From Hygrophila difformis (Eukaryota; Streptophyta; Magnoliopsida; Lamiales; Acanthaceae), in the NCBI GenBank assembly GCA_030278955.1, contig JAOANR010000013.1, positions 43,126,191 to 43,190,190 of the forward strand: DNA of 64,000 bases, in the 5' to 3' direction. The notes beneath the pieces were generated by a model. The model was not told the origin of the DNA. It searched no databases and worked only from the letters and a program-made list of their open reading frames with translations. Position numbers and translations under genes: made by a program. Position 1 is the first letter of the stretch; each line of letters starts with the position of its first letter. Positions 12,069 through 23,501 of the stretch are shown piece after piece.

Positions 12069-12224
12069 TAGTACAATTTGGAAAAAGAATTTAACGTTTA
12101 ATGAAAGCCTAATAGATATATCCATTTATTAATTTTAAAAAGGGCAAATCGATCCCATGGATGGAGGCTAATATCCTCATTCCCACATTGTGGACGAGCA
12201 AATTTATTAAATGGAATTTGTTGT

Positions 12225-13410
12225 TTAAAATAGTATGAGGCATTAATTGGTCGAATATTCAAAATCCAGGACCAATCTTGCTATAGACTTTAATTATTGG
12301 AGTATATGTGAACCCAAAATATATCATCACCAGCTAATCCAAAAAAATATATCATCACCACCTACTCGGCAGTCGGCATTACTAATACACTATTTTTTTC
12401 TATAAAAAAATAGAAAATTATTAAACACGTTATCAACTTATGCATTTTATATCAAAAGCTGAGTGGTATGAGACTCTAACAGCTTAAACAAATGTCTCGG
12501 GTTCGAGCCTTTGTGTATACAGAATTCTGTTTTTGGATAGAGAACCCTTCAATGCCCACTAGCGAGTGTTAACCCGCAGTATTTCCCACAACTGTAATCA
12601 GAGTGTTGCTCAATATGAACTCATTCTCGGAAACTTTGGCTTTAGTCACGCATATCTTGTGAGACTTCTCAAAAAGACATCTATCCTAGAACTACTGCAT
12701 GCATGACAAACACATTTAACTTTAAAGTTATTATTATAGAATCAATACAAAAAAAAATGTAGTATGAGTAGATTCTTTTATTCATTTTAAGTCATTCTTC
12801 GGTATATTACGGCAAAAGTTTTTTTTAGGAGCCGGAAAAAAAAGGAACTCCTAAAAAAAAAAAAAACTAATATCAAATACCAACATTTATTTATCCCAAA
12901 TATTTGTGTAATTAAAAGTTATTCATTATTCAAGCAAAAAAATTAAAAGTTATTCATTATAATTTATTATATTTTAATTAAACTCTAAAAATCTTCCAAT
13001 CAAACAATAATTTTTTTTTCAAAATATTTATTTACTTGAAAGTTATGTTTTAAGTAAAATATCTAAATTCTAAACTTTTCTCTAACTTGGCCATGCCACT
13101 ATATGGTGCTAAGTTTCAGCTTATTATACGCAAATAACGAATATAATTATATTGACCTTGATATAAAAATACACGTCGGACATAGTTCAATTTTCTTTTT
13201 ATACATAAATACATGTAAGTCTAACACTTTTAATGTACCCAAACAAACCTATTTTATAATATATAAGAATAAGAATAAAATACACAATTTAACCCATTTT
13301 TTAAATAAATGTGTGACACGTGAATAAAAAATTAACCATATGAAAGCATTGACAATGAACCACAAAAAAAAAAATAATAGCCACAAGTACTGCGTGATTT
13401 AGGGTTCACA
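12225..13410. repeat. Old duplicated DNA, paired with 9080-10760 and 2660-3050
   Basis: 12225-12460 pairs with 9080-9800 (CAAAATCCAGGA, GAACCCAAAATATA, CATCACCTACTCG, ACTAATA). 12710-12830 pairs with 10640-10760. 13110-13410 pairs with 2660-3050. No gene is visible. Confidence 0.65.
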
Positions 13411-13503
13411 TTTTGTAGTATTTTTTGGCTAGACAATGTATATAGACTAGGGAATGAAAAGAAAAATAAGAATAAAAAAGTATACTATACAATAAGCTAG
13501 CGG

Positions 13504-13994
13504 CAGGGCCGTTCCTGATATTTGGTGGGCCCTGGGCAAAATAAATTAATAGACTTATATAAATAGAAAAACAAACTTCTTGTTCTATAATAATTTTTCC
13601 ATTAGCTATTTGTGATTTTCACAATATTTTTTTTACGACCCAGAAAAATAATTTTTGGTCAAAATAAATTTCCAACTTAAAAAATAAATCAAATAAAAAA
13701 TAACAAGAGCAACCATACTTGGGAAATAATTTAGGTCATAATTTTTCAAGAATTCTACACAACTTGTCGGGTAGAGGAATTCTAGAGAATATGGAAAGGC
13801 AGTGCCATAAAATATTTTTCTTGTGAGTTTTTGAAAAATAGAGTTATAGAAATGAGAATTATACAACTCATTCATTATTTTAATAAAAATAATTTTTTTA
13901 AAAATATTAATTAATTTTTTATAAAAAATGGGCCCTACTTTAAGCACGGGCCCTGGGCAATGGCACTCCTCACCATGTCTCAGGGCCGGCCCTG
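13504..13994. mobile_element. hAT MITE with 8-bp target duplication
   Basis: CAGGGCCGTTCCTG at the left and CAGGGCCGGCCCTG at the right end. Perfect 8-bp direct repeats GCTAGCGG lie at 13496-13503 and 13995-14002. Longer subterminal pairing (GGGCCCTGGGCAA at both ends) is also seen. An 8-bp duplication and CAGGG termini are hAT features. The open stretch inside (13633-13947, minus) is not recognisable. Confidence 0.92.
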
Positions 13995-14002
13995 GCTAGC
14001 GG

Positions 14003-15560
14003 TGCCGAAAGCATTAGCCGTCAGAAGAGGTTTGTCATGCTCCGGGGAGAAAGCGCTCACGATGTGAAAAAGTGTTCACCATTTGAACTAGTTTTAGCAA
14101 GACAATCTGCCACTGTAAAAAATATGAAAGAAAATGATAAAAAAAAAAAAAGTCCAGCGCCCGAAAATACAATTAAAGAGAATAGAATTCTCAATTTTCT
14201 TTTTCTTTTTAGAATTTTACACTCGAATATCAAGAAAGGATAGTGCGAGTCTATGTCATACAAAATTCTTTAACTTTTAATCGGGCTAATTATTTCAACA
14301 GGAAAAAAAATAATACAACTATTTTAGTCATTGACAATGTTGTGAGTAATCATAATAATTGGTTCCAATAATCTTTATAGTTTATTCTCACCGCTTTCAA
14401 TTTTAACTTTGAAATGACGGGTTTCAACGCACCTTTTTATTTTATATAGTAATTGTTAATTTTTTATTTACTATTTTTGTAACAACGTGCTTTAAGCATT
14501 GCGTATTCAAGCGTCAGCAATGAAGTTTTTTTTTTTTTTTTTTAAAAAAAAATCTTTTTAGAAAAGAGAAACTACAGAAATGAATTTTTAATTTGATTTG
14601 TAGGGTAGTTATTTCAAAGGGGGAATTAATACAACGAGGCTTACTCGTAATTGCTTCCAAATACTGAATTTTATTAATTGGATTGTTATCAATTTGGATT
14701 TGAAATAATTGGTTTGAAGTTTGAACACATCTTTCTGATTAATAATCATCACAAACAATACACACGTATGTCATTAAATTCTTCTCTTGAATTTTAAGTA
14801 ATTTTAATGAATTTTTAGATATCAATTTAAAGAGGAGAGCCTTTAGAGACTGCCCATAATATAAATAAAGAGTTTCTGTTGGGCAGCAAAAACGAAAATA
14901 ACACTATACTAGTATTTGATTTTTCATTCGTGACTAGTTTGTTCTGGTGATAGTCAACAGAAAGAATATTTTAGTACTATATAATTATTCTTCTAGAAAA
15001 ATTTAAATGTGTATATTAGTCCTATCCTATGAAAGACAAATTAAATCAAGAATTTGTTTTCTACACTTTTCGCCCAAATGGGCTTTCAGAAGACTTTTTT
15101 TTTTTTTGAATTATCCAGCATTCCCATGCCATATTGAATCTAAGACTAATCGCTCGAGGATCTGTATGGGCAATTAAGGACGCCTCTCCAAAAGCAGTTC
15201 AGAAGATGATCGATAAGATTGAAGAAAATAAAAAGTTCTGGTTTATTTACATTAAAAATCACTGTGGTTATTTATTTATTATTTTTTAAAGCAAAAGACT
15301 AACTTCTTAATTATTAGACGGATTTACTATATATGATTGTGTTAGGCTAAGAATTTGGTTCACTTTTCAAATTTATAAAAATATAAATGCATAATTGAAA
15401 CGTGTGACTTCATCCTGCAAAACAAAAAAACGAAATAAATAAGTAAATAGTAAAAAGAAAGAGAAAAGAAAATTCATGTTTATAGTCATCACAAGACAAA
15501 TAGTCTACACAGTAATATAGATACAAGTTTAAGGCTTCAATAATATTATCCCCTTGCTAA
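14003..15560. other. Intergenic DNA, includes duplicate of 3850-4035 and 7320-7400
   Basis: 14690-14980 matches 3850-4035 and then the DNA on both sides of the LINE (ACTAGTATTTGATT, CATTCGTG, GTCAACA, AAGAATATT). It therefore shows the locus without the LINE. No gene seen. Confidence 0.6.
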
Positions 15561-15563
15561 GAA

Positions 15564-16171
15564 CATCTTCAATACTATACTCAAACCCATTTTACAGTAA
15601 ATATTATATTAAACAGTAATTCATCTCCAACTATTTACACTAAACTCAATCTTAAAAGAATATTCTCTATATATTCTTTCTCACACAAATTGATTTATCT
15701 TTTCAATCATACCCATCATTTCTTATAAATTATACCATTAACGCACACAAATTCAATACTCATTAATTATGCCAATATAATTTAGTTATCTTTATGTTTA
15801 AAATTTATTTTATAAAATAAAATTCTTAAAAACAAAAAACTTAAAATCTTTAATCTAATTAGATATAAACTAAATTTAATAAAAAAATATTTATAAATTA
15901 TAAAATTATTAACCATAATACAAAACTAGAAAAAAAATTCATTTTCTATTTTTAAATTAATATGTTTTTCAATTTGCAACAATTGGAGGGATGAAATTGT
16001 AATTAATTTAATTGCAAAAAGTGATATAGATTTATGAATAGTAAATACTCAAATTTGAGTATCTGCTATTCATAAAACTCAAAAACTTAAAATAGTTTTG
16101 TTTTTAGGATATTGTTGGAGAGAAGATGCCACCCCATTTGAGGTTTTAGTATACCATTGGAGATGTACTAA
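15564..16171. mobile_element. Harbinger-like MITE with ACATCTYCAA ends
   Basis: Left GAACATCTTCAATACTATAC pairs with right GTATACCATTGGAGATGTAC, with TAA on both flanks. The AT-rich interior has no coding capacity. Confidence 0.65.
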
Positions 16172-16207
16172 TAGCACAAATTTATCCCTTGTCATCAGAA
16201 ATGAAAT

Positions 16208-16322
16208 CACCCTATTAGAAAAATTGGGGATTTGATAGCTAACGAATTTCGGTCAATAATTTCTTTAGTGACCAAATTTTTCTAAAAGCTTTCACTCGCT
16301 ATAATAGAAAATTCTTATAGTG
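16208..16322. mobile_element. Mini CACTA-like element, degenerate
   Basis: Left CACCCTATTAGAAAAATT and right AAAATTCTTATAGTG are altered CACTACAAGAAAA-type ends, and TAACGAATTTCGGTC resembles the family's subterminal motif. Confidence 0.55.
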
Positions 16323-16701
16323 TTGAAAGCCATGCTTTTCAATATAATAATGAGGGTTATGCTTTTCATTAGTATTAGAATAAAATTATACACCTTTACT
16401 TTAGTAGGATTAAATTAGATAAATATGATTATTTTTTTCTTTTGGTGAACAATATGATTATTTTAATTTAATTTGACGTTCACTTTAATATGATTAGACT
16501 TTATGTTTATCCGTAGATCTGATGTCAGTACTCTTAATTAAGGTGATTATATCGTCTTGATCAAATCAGTGGGGTGAAAATAATCCTATTGAATATAATT
16601 AAATTAATTAATTCCATCCTACTACGTGAATAAGACATAAAATATAAATTGTATCAAAGTATTATACTTAAATAAATAAATTAAATGTGGTGCAATTTTT
16701 T

Positions 16702-17084
16702 GGGTCTGTTCTGCATGCAGCTTTTGGGAGCTTTTGAGAGCTTTTGGTAGCTTTAGCTTTTATTTTAAAACAAAAGCCCCATTCTGCACACTAGCTTTTA
16801 GGAGCTTATGGGAGCTTTTGGAAGCTTCTTTTTAGAAGCTACTTGTAGTAGCTTTAAAAATAAGCTCCTAGCTTATTATTGATCAATTACAATTTTATCC
16901 CAATAACCAACTCACTACCCAATAGTCTACATAAATGTTTGTCCTTTTAGTCATTTCTTACGTTTTTTGACAGCTACAACTTGTTGTACAGAACACTTAA
17001 ATAAAACTGACAGATACAGCTCCCACAGCTTCAGCTCCCTACAGCTCCAGCTCACAGCTACAGCTCTGCGTGCAGAACAGGCCC
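16702..17084. mobile_element. MITE, second copy of the 9176-9485 family
   Basis: GGGTCTGTTCTGCATGCAGC at the left and CTCTGCGTGCAGAACAGGCC at the right, with the same AGCTTTTGGGAGC interior as 9176-9485. T-rich flanks hide any target duplication. Confidence 0.8.
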
Positions 17085-17473
17085 TTTGATTAGAGGAGGT
17101 TGATAGAGTTTCGTCGTTATATGTCTCACTGATTCACTGTCTCATCACAAGCTAAGTAAAGATATAATAAATATTAAAAGTTTATTATTTACATGTTAGT
17201 TATACTCCATAATTCTGAGTATATTAATTAATTAGGGTTGTTTAATATATGTTCTTAAATAAAATATATTTATAATTTGTACTATTACATTAATTTGCTG
17301 AGAGATCCAAAAGTAGTCACTACAATAATAATATTATTATTAAGACTTGAATCTTGGCCATGTGCCACAGCCGAATATAATGCAAAGATTATTATGTTCA
17401 TAATTTTAATTGTTTAACCTATTCGAATAGCTCAAAAAAACTAAATCCATGACCATGTTATCAAATTATTCTC

Positions 17474-17648
17474 GGCATTGGGATGATGACTTAGCCCAAG
17501 TGGTTAAGTTACTTAACTTCCAACAGAATATTAGAGGTTCGATTCCCCACCGGCCCCTAATTATCTCTCCCTTTCATTCTCCTTTGTAATTGTGTGACAT
17601 GAGCTCTCCCACCACCCTTTCTCAGACCTTAATGGCTCCTCCAAAAAA
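17474..17648 (+). mobile_element. tRNA-derived SINE
   Basis: Pol III A-box TTAGCCCAAGTGG and B-box GGTTCGATTCC, the tRNA-like CCACCGGCCCC, a unique 3' part (GACATGAGCTCTCCCACCACC) and an A tail. Flanked by AAATTATTC-type direct repeats at about 17463 and 17646. Moved by LINE machinery; no protein product. Confidence 0.85.
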
Positions 17649-18493
17649 ATTATTCCCAGGATTAATTAATTTTTGTATTTTTAACTTTTAACTTTTTTTG
17701 GTTTTATTTTTTTTGTGAAGAAGTGAAGAACCCTGATACTTTATTATGTTATCCTCGTGGCCGGGAAGCATATTTTATAGAAATGTAAGTTATTTTGATG
17801 TCTTTATTTATTGATTTATTTATTTTTCTATAGTAAGAATTAATGACTCCAAGAAGTTACAAAACCCGTCATAGCTTATTATTGACTCAACATGTGCTCC
17901 ACTTCTATGTACATTATCGCATTCTCTTTGTTCAACGTTGCAAGACATATTATTATTTATTTATTTTTTGATGAAGAAATTTGGTAAATTATACTCCTAT
18001 CAAAGGTGTAATATAAATATATAATATTAAGGAGCCACATTAAATCACATTTTATATTTTTAAGGATTCAAGAATATATATGTATTAAATTTGTACGCAA
18101 CCCGGGTGGATCGGTGCAATATATTGAAAAGTTCTCTTTATACTAAAATTTACTAATCCTTATAAAGAAATAAATTTATATTAGTCCTTACTGAATCTTT
18201 TCGATATAAAAATATTTTATACCGACACCTTATCAATTTTTTGGGCTGATTGTGTGGAATTTTTTAGTGTATTGTATAGCGAAATATATCGATCAAAATT
18301 ACAAAAAAAAAAAATTGGTATGCATATTGCAAACACGTGAAATTTGTTTGCTACTAAAAATGCGACACGTGTAATTTTAAATATTAATTTAATTATTTTC
18401 TAGGCATTTTAAATAAATTAAATGCTTGAAATAATTATTAATATTTATTGGACTATTTGGATCAACAAGCCAAATGGACCTATGATTGGGCCA

Positions 18494-18790
18494 ATGTGGA
18501 CAAGTCCAAATGCAAGACCCACAAGCCCCATGACTCAATAATGGATGCTCGAAGCAGGCCAGCCCATGAAAATTAATCGATGTGGATAAGTTCAAATGCA
18601 AGACCCACAAGCCCCATGACTCAATAATGGATGCTCGAAGCAGGCCAGTCCATGAAAATTAATCGATGTGGATAAGTCCAAATGAAAGACCCACAAGCCC
18701 TATGATCCCAATACACTTGAAGCAGGTCAGTCCATGGAAATCAGTCAATGTGAACAAGTCCAGATGAAAGACCCACATGACCCGATAAAA
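18494..18790. repeat. Tandem repeat, about 86-bp unit, four copies
   Basis: Units start near 18494, 18580, 18666 and 18748 with ATGTGGA-AAGT. The first units are almost identical and the last has diverged. It lies just before the TATA box of the putative LTR. An open stretch on the minus strand is only the repeat. Confidence 0.9.
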
Positions 18791-18849
18791 ACGTGGATTG
18801 GACCAATCCATCGATTGGCCCATCGTTCACAAACCCTAGGATTATCCTC

Positions 18850-18860
18850 TATAAATAGAG
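18850..18860 (+). promoter_or_regulatory. TATA box of the putative LTR
   Basis: TATAAATAGAG in an otherwise non-coding block, followed about 30 bp downstream by a C/A-rich leader as in plant pol II promoters. Confidence 0.6.
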
Positions 18861-20031
18861 GCACCCTGTCACACATTAGGGAGACCTCTTGATACACTAC
18901 TCACTCTCAAGACTCATATACTTGAGATTCTACAGTAACAAAACGCTGCAGAAATATTAAAGAGGCGAAGAAGAATCAAATACACTTCTAGAACCTCTAA
19001 ACAGTCATACTCTGAGACTCATACACTCAGACACATAGAGAGACGACTCATACACGTCTGCTCATTCTCAAGACTCATACACTTGAGATCCTACATCAAC
19101 AAAACGTTGTAGAAATTCCGAGAAGCCGGAGAAGAAGCATAAAAGCATCTCGACGTCTTCAAGATTGGAGGAATCAAAGGAGTACCAGAAGTCGAACCCA
19201 TATAGTTTGATTTTCTACATGTTCTTTGATATTTAAATTTCTCTGTAATTGTAGACATTTATCGTGAAATTAATAAAAGTGTGTTGCAGTTTCTTGTCTA
19301 CGCATTTTTGCACCTACACATATGCATACTAAAATAGCTGTTAAAATTACAAATGAATTAAATATTTTTTGTTTGATTCGTGATTCAATTTGGATTAATT
19401 ATTCATAATTTTGATATTTGAATGATTTCGATTAAATATTCGATTTATATTAAAAAATATGTAAATTAATTTTCTAAATATTAAATAGTATAAAATGTAT
19501 AAACTAATTTTGTTATAGATTTAAAATTCAATTTTAATGATTTTATTTACAAATTAATACAAAAATATATTTTGCCCTTTAAGTTAAGTTAAATATAAAA
19601 ATGATCTAAAAACATAAAAATAAAAACAAAATACTAATTGGAAAAATATCCTCGAGAAACAGAGAAGGTTGGAAGCGTTTGCGAATTGTGACAAAGAAGT
19701 CGGACAGCTGGAGCCCCACATTAGTTATCGACGAGTTGTTGACTTTTTAGTGTATTTTAGTGTACAAATTTTGCAATGAAGAAAAAAGTAGATTCAGCTT
19801 TTCCCCGTTTTTCGGACAATATACTACACTGGCAGCATGACAAAAAAGTATGTAGTAGATTATTTTGGTAACACAATCATTCAGATTTTTCAATTTTCAT
19901 TTTTTAAATTTTTGCTTTATATCATGATCTTCTTTCCCATGTTCTCATATATAAGTATGACATCTATATATAATTAAATAATCAGATATAGTAAAATTCT
20001 ATTTTAAATAACACGACTTCAGAACATTTAT

Positions 20032-20172
20032 TTCGGGAATGTGCACTTGGCCTAGTGGTTATGTCTCTTGAGTTCCAACTTTATGGTTGGGGTTTTGACT
20101 CCCACCCGACCCATCACTCCTTTTTATTCACTTTTGTAAATTGTACGGTTTGAACTCCCGCACACATTAAAA
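20032..20172 (+). mobile_element. tRNA-derived SINE
   Basis: A-box-like TTGGCCTAGTGG and a weakened B-box TTTTGACTCCC, then CCACCCGACCC, a TGTGG-like unique part and an A run. Flanked by AACATTTAT-type direct repeats. Older subfamily than the copy at 36057. Confidence 0.75.
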
Positions 20173-20230
20173 AAATATTTATCTCAAATAATATAGTTGT
20201 GATAATGGGTATACAGTTGAGGGTAAAATG

Positions 20231-20317
20231 TAGTAGTCCCTCTGTCCCACGAAATTTGGTCACTATTCCTTTTTGGGGTGTCCCACGAAATTTGGCCACT
20301 TTCCATTTTTAGATAAA
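20231..20317. mobile_element. Stowaway-like fragment
   Basis: AGTCCCTCTGTCCCACGAAA resembles a CTCCCTCCGT left end. TGTCCCACGAAATTTGG is repeated once. The right end is missing, being cut by the SINE next to it. Confidence 0.5.
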
Positions 20318-20443
20318 TTTTTTTTTTGAGTAGCCATTGAAGGCCTGGAAAGGGGTGGTGGGAGCCCATGCCACACAATTACAAAGGAGAATTAAAGGGA
20401 GGGATAGGGGGCCGGTGGAAATCGAACCTCCAACCTTCCGTTG
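20318..20443 (-). mobile_element. SINE, minus strand, cut at its 5' end
   Basis: T run (its A tail), then the complement of the SINE tail and B-box (GAACCTCCAACC...). It stops at the duplication joint (CCGTTG|TAACACAATC) before the A-box. Confidence 0.8.
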
Positions 20444-20617
20444 TAACACAATCATTCAGATTTTTCAATTTTCATTATTATTATTTTTTTTAATTTTTGC
20501 TTTATATCATGATCTTCTTTCCCATGTTCTCATATATAAGTATGACATCTATATATAATATTAAATAATTAGATATAGTAAAATTTTATTTTAAATAACA
20601 CGACTTCAAAACATCTA

Positions 20618-20762
20618 TCCCGGGAATGTGCACTTGGCGTAGAGGTTATGTCTCCCGACTTCCAAACTTATGGTTGGGGTTTGACTCCCACCCGACCAAT
20701 CACTCATTTTTATTTATTTTGTAATTTGTGTGGTTTGAACTCCCACACATCTTTAAAAAAAG
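20618..20762 (+). mobile_element. tRNA-derived SINE, duplicate of 20032-20172
   Basis: Same element and same flanking words as 20032-20172, because it lies inside the tandem duplication. Confidence 0.75.
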
Positions 20763-20834
20763 AAACATTTATCTCAAATAATAGTAGTTGTGATAGTGGG
20801 GGTATACACTTGAGGGTAACATTTTTTTTTTGGG

Positions 20835-20991
20835 AAGAGCTATTGAAGGCCTGGAAAGGGGTGGTGGGAGCCCATGCCACACAATTACAAAGGGGAAAAA
20901 CAGGGAGTGATAGGGGGCCGGTGGGGAATCGAACCTCCAACCTTCCGTTGGGAGTCAATGAACTTAACCACTTGGGCTAAATCCTCATCCC
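20835..20991 (-). mobile_element. Full SINE, minus strand, with perfect target duplication
   Basis: A complete minus-strand SINE: T tail, complement of CCACCGGCCCCC, GAATCGAACCTCC (B-box complement) and CCACTTGGGCTAA (A-box complement). Flanked by identical 18-bp repeats CACTTGAGGGTAACATTT at 20817-20834 and 20992-21009. Confidence 0.9.
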
Positions 20992-21420
20992 CACTTGAGG
21001 GTAACATTTGTGTGATAGTAACTATTTTTGTCCTTTACGCGTCATTTAAGTCGTTATTTATAAAGCAAAGATTCGATCACGAGGTCTATCGAGTTTGTGA
21101 CAATTAACAAAACTAGCAAATTCCATTTTCTACCCTCCATGAACAAGGACAATTAACTTTTTCCCTCAAAAAAAAGATTATTCCATTTATAAAAACGGAA
21201 AGTAACACCCTAGCTACTCAAAAGCGTTATTTAATGCACATAATTATAGGTATAAATTTTGTGTGATTTGAATAAAGTCCACGTGGTTTCACACCACCAT
21301 GCTTGTTTTCTCAGCTGGTACCACAAAGTCAGGTGAGGCGACATTATGCATGCTAAAATGGAAAACAACCAAAAAAAAAAAAAAAGCATCAAGAGTGATT
21401 TTGGTCGGTAAAACGCAATT

Positions 21421-22680
21421 TTCTTGTATCGAGTAGATAGATTATCATATAAAGAACGTCAAAATCCGAGTTCGTTTGAGAAAGTTACAGTCATTTCAAG
21501 TTCATTGCGATTTTCAGAAACGTAACCTTTACATTTTAGCGATGGTGACTTTGCAATTCAGCGACGGGAGCTTTACAATTCAGCGACATAGAGTATGCAG
21601 TTCAGCGACATAGCCTATACAACATAGTTTTTATAACAAACTTCAAATGGCTCTAACTTTTTCAAATGAGCTCGGATTTGGACGTTCTTTATATGAAAAT
21701 CTATTTACTCAACGCAAGGAATTTAAATATCATATCATATTTTAGAAAGTCTAAACAAATAAATATCATATTTTCAAAATAACGAGAATAAGATATCATT
21801 TCCTTTGAAAATCCGGTATTTATCTATTTGTAATTTCTAAAATTTGATAAGAAATTTAAATTTCTTGCATCGAGTAGGTAGATTTTCATATAAAGAATGT
21901 CAAGATCCGAGTTCGTTTGAGAAAGTTAGAGCCATTTGAAGTTCATCGCGATTTTCAGAAACACAGCCTTTACATTTCAGCGACGGTGGCAATGTAATTC
22001 AGCGACGGACGCTTTACAATTCAGCGACGGAGGCATTACAATTTAGCGATATGGCCTTTGCATTTCAACGACATAGCCTATACAACAAAGTTTATGTGAC
22101 AAATTTCAAATGGCTCTAACTTTCTCAAATGACCTCAAATTTGGACGTTTTTTATATGAAAATCTATCTACTCAATGCAAATGCAAGAAATTTAAATATC
22201 ATATCAAATTTTAGAAAGTCTAAACGTATAAATATCATATTTTCAAAATAACGAGCATAAGATATCTTTTCTTTTGAAAATCTGATATTTATCTATTTGG
22301 AATTTTCAAATTTTGATGGGAAATTTAGATTCCGTGTATAAAGTAGGTAGATTTTTATATAAAGAACGTCAAAATCCGAGGTCGTTTGAGAAAGTTGGAG
22401 CCATTTGAAGTTCATTACGATTTTCAGAAACACATCCTTTACATTTTCAGCGAGTGGCTATGTAATTCAGGGGACGGAGCCTTTTCAATTCAGCGATGGA
22501 GCCTTTACAGTTCAGCGATATAGTCTATGCATTTCAGCGACGTAGTCCATACAACAAAATTTATATGACAAACTTCAAATAATTCTAACTTTCTCAAATG
22601 AGCTCGGATTTGGACGTTCTTTATATGAAAATCTATCTACTCGATGCAAGGAATCTAAATATCCTATCATATTTTAGAAA
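21421..22680. repeat. Three tandem ~450-bp units, each a long hairpin with CAGCGAC loop
   Basis: Units begin near 21421, 21861 and 22325. In each a left arm of about 80 bp (GTAGATTTTCATATAAAGAA ... GAGAAAGTTAGAGCC) is mirrored by a right arm (GGCTCTAACTTTCTCAAATG ... TTCTTTATATGAAAATC). Between the arms lie four or five copies of a 20-25-bp motif around TTCAGCGACGG. Spacers of about 130 bp also repeat. No coding stretch or target duplication was found. From 22861 the flank resembles the right end of the elements at 33927 and 43612. Confidence 0.9.
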
Positions 22681-23501
22681 TTAAAAATAGACAAATAGCA
22701 AATTATGATGAATGAAAAATAATTTCTCTATTATTATGCCATGAATTGTGTCAAAAGAGAGATAACTTATACAAATTTTTATATGATATTTATTTAATGA
22801 TAGAGATCACTAAATTGATTTTGTGAATGATTTTATTACTAAAGATATAATTATTTATGTTTGACAATTCTACCCTTTTATTTTATAGCCATTGGATATT
22901 TTTGTATGATTGAGATGATTTGTATTGATGTACCATAAATATTCTCATATTTTAAACGATAAAGGCTAAACTTTAACGCCATAGAATCTAGTGAAGAGAT
23001 GGCTGGAACAATCGAACAATCAGAGTTGTGTTGCACTATCGCCATTAATGGACCTTGCAACTTGCATTTTTCATCTTTATTACAATTATTGTCATTTTGT
23101 GTATTTTAAAATCTAGTTATAGTAATAACTATGCAAATGTATCAGATATATAGAAACAAAGTATATAGCGGAAATGAGTGGTGATCCCTACTAGAGTTGT
23201 CATTGCATTCTAGAATCGACTAATTTTTGTTTGATTTGAGCTCAGAGGTATCCAATTACATCGGCAACAACAGTAATTAACCCTTTCATTGACTTGTTGA
23301 CATCAGAAGGATATGGCAATCGGCAGCAGTAATCAATACCCAATTCTAAGAATTAATCAATCACTCGTATATACAAAGATTTATTATTGTACAGCTTGTA
23401 TCTAGGTATTGATATACATCAACTATCCCCTAAATTTGCTCAATAATTGTAAAAATCATTTTACCTACTCCAAGTACCAATAATTGAAGTTTATAATTAT
23501 A
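22681..23501. other. Intergenic DNA with remnant of a MULE-like right end
   Basis: 22861-22935 (GACAATTCTACCCTTTTA ... GCCATTGGAT ... GATGTACC) matches the 3' part of the elements at 33927-34528 and 43612-44187. The remainder shows no gene. Confidence 0.5.

Larger units (their letters stand above)
18321..19326 (+). mobile_element. Probable solo LTR of an LTR retrotransposon
   Basis: Contains, in order, a U3-like part with tandem repeats, a TATA box TATAAATAGAG (18850-18860), a leader with a duplicated block (CATACACTTGAGATYCTAC at about 18917 and 19077) and a poly(A) signal AATAAAA near 19272. TGCATAT at 18321 pairs with ATATGCA ending at 19326, and the flanks TGGTA / TACTA match at 3 of 5 bases. 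No primer-binding site, polypurine tract or coding sequence is next to it, so a solo LTR is the best reading. The exact ends are uncertain. Confidence 0.55.
19868..20817. repeat. Tandem duplication, two units of roughly 400-570 bp
   Basis: The stretch from TAACACAATCATTCAG at 19868 to GAGGGTAA near 20226 recurs from 20443 to about 20830. The repeat includes a plus-strand SINE in each unit (20032-20172 and 20618-20762). Each unit is followed by a minus-strand SINE. Confidence 0.85.

Noticed and set aside
18389..18610. 73-codon minus-strand stretch with repeated SHGACGSCIWTC
   Set aside because: Translation of the 86-bp tandem repeat.
18494..18790. Regular repeats considered as a CRISPR array
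   Set aside because: Units are contiguous, with no unique spacers, in plant nuclear DNA; it is a simple tandem repeat.
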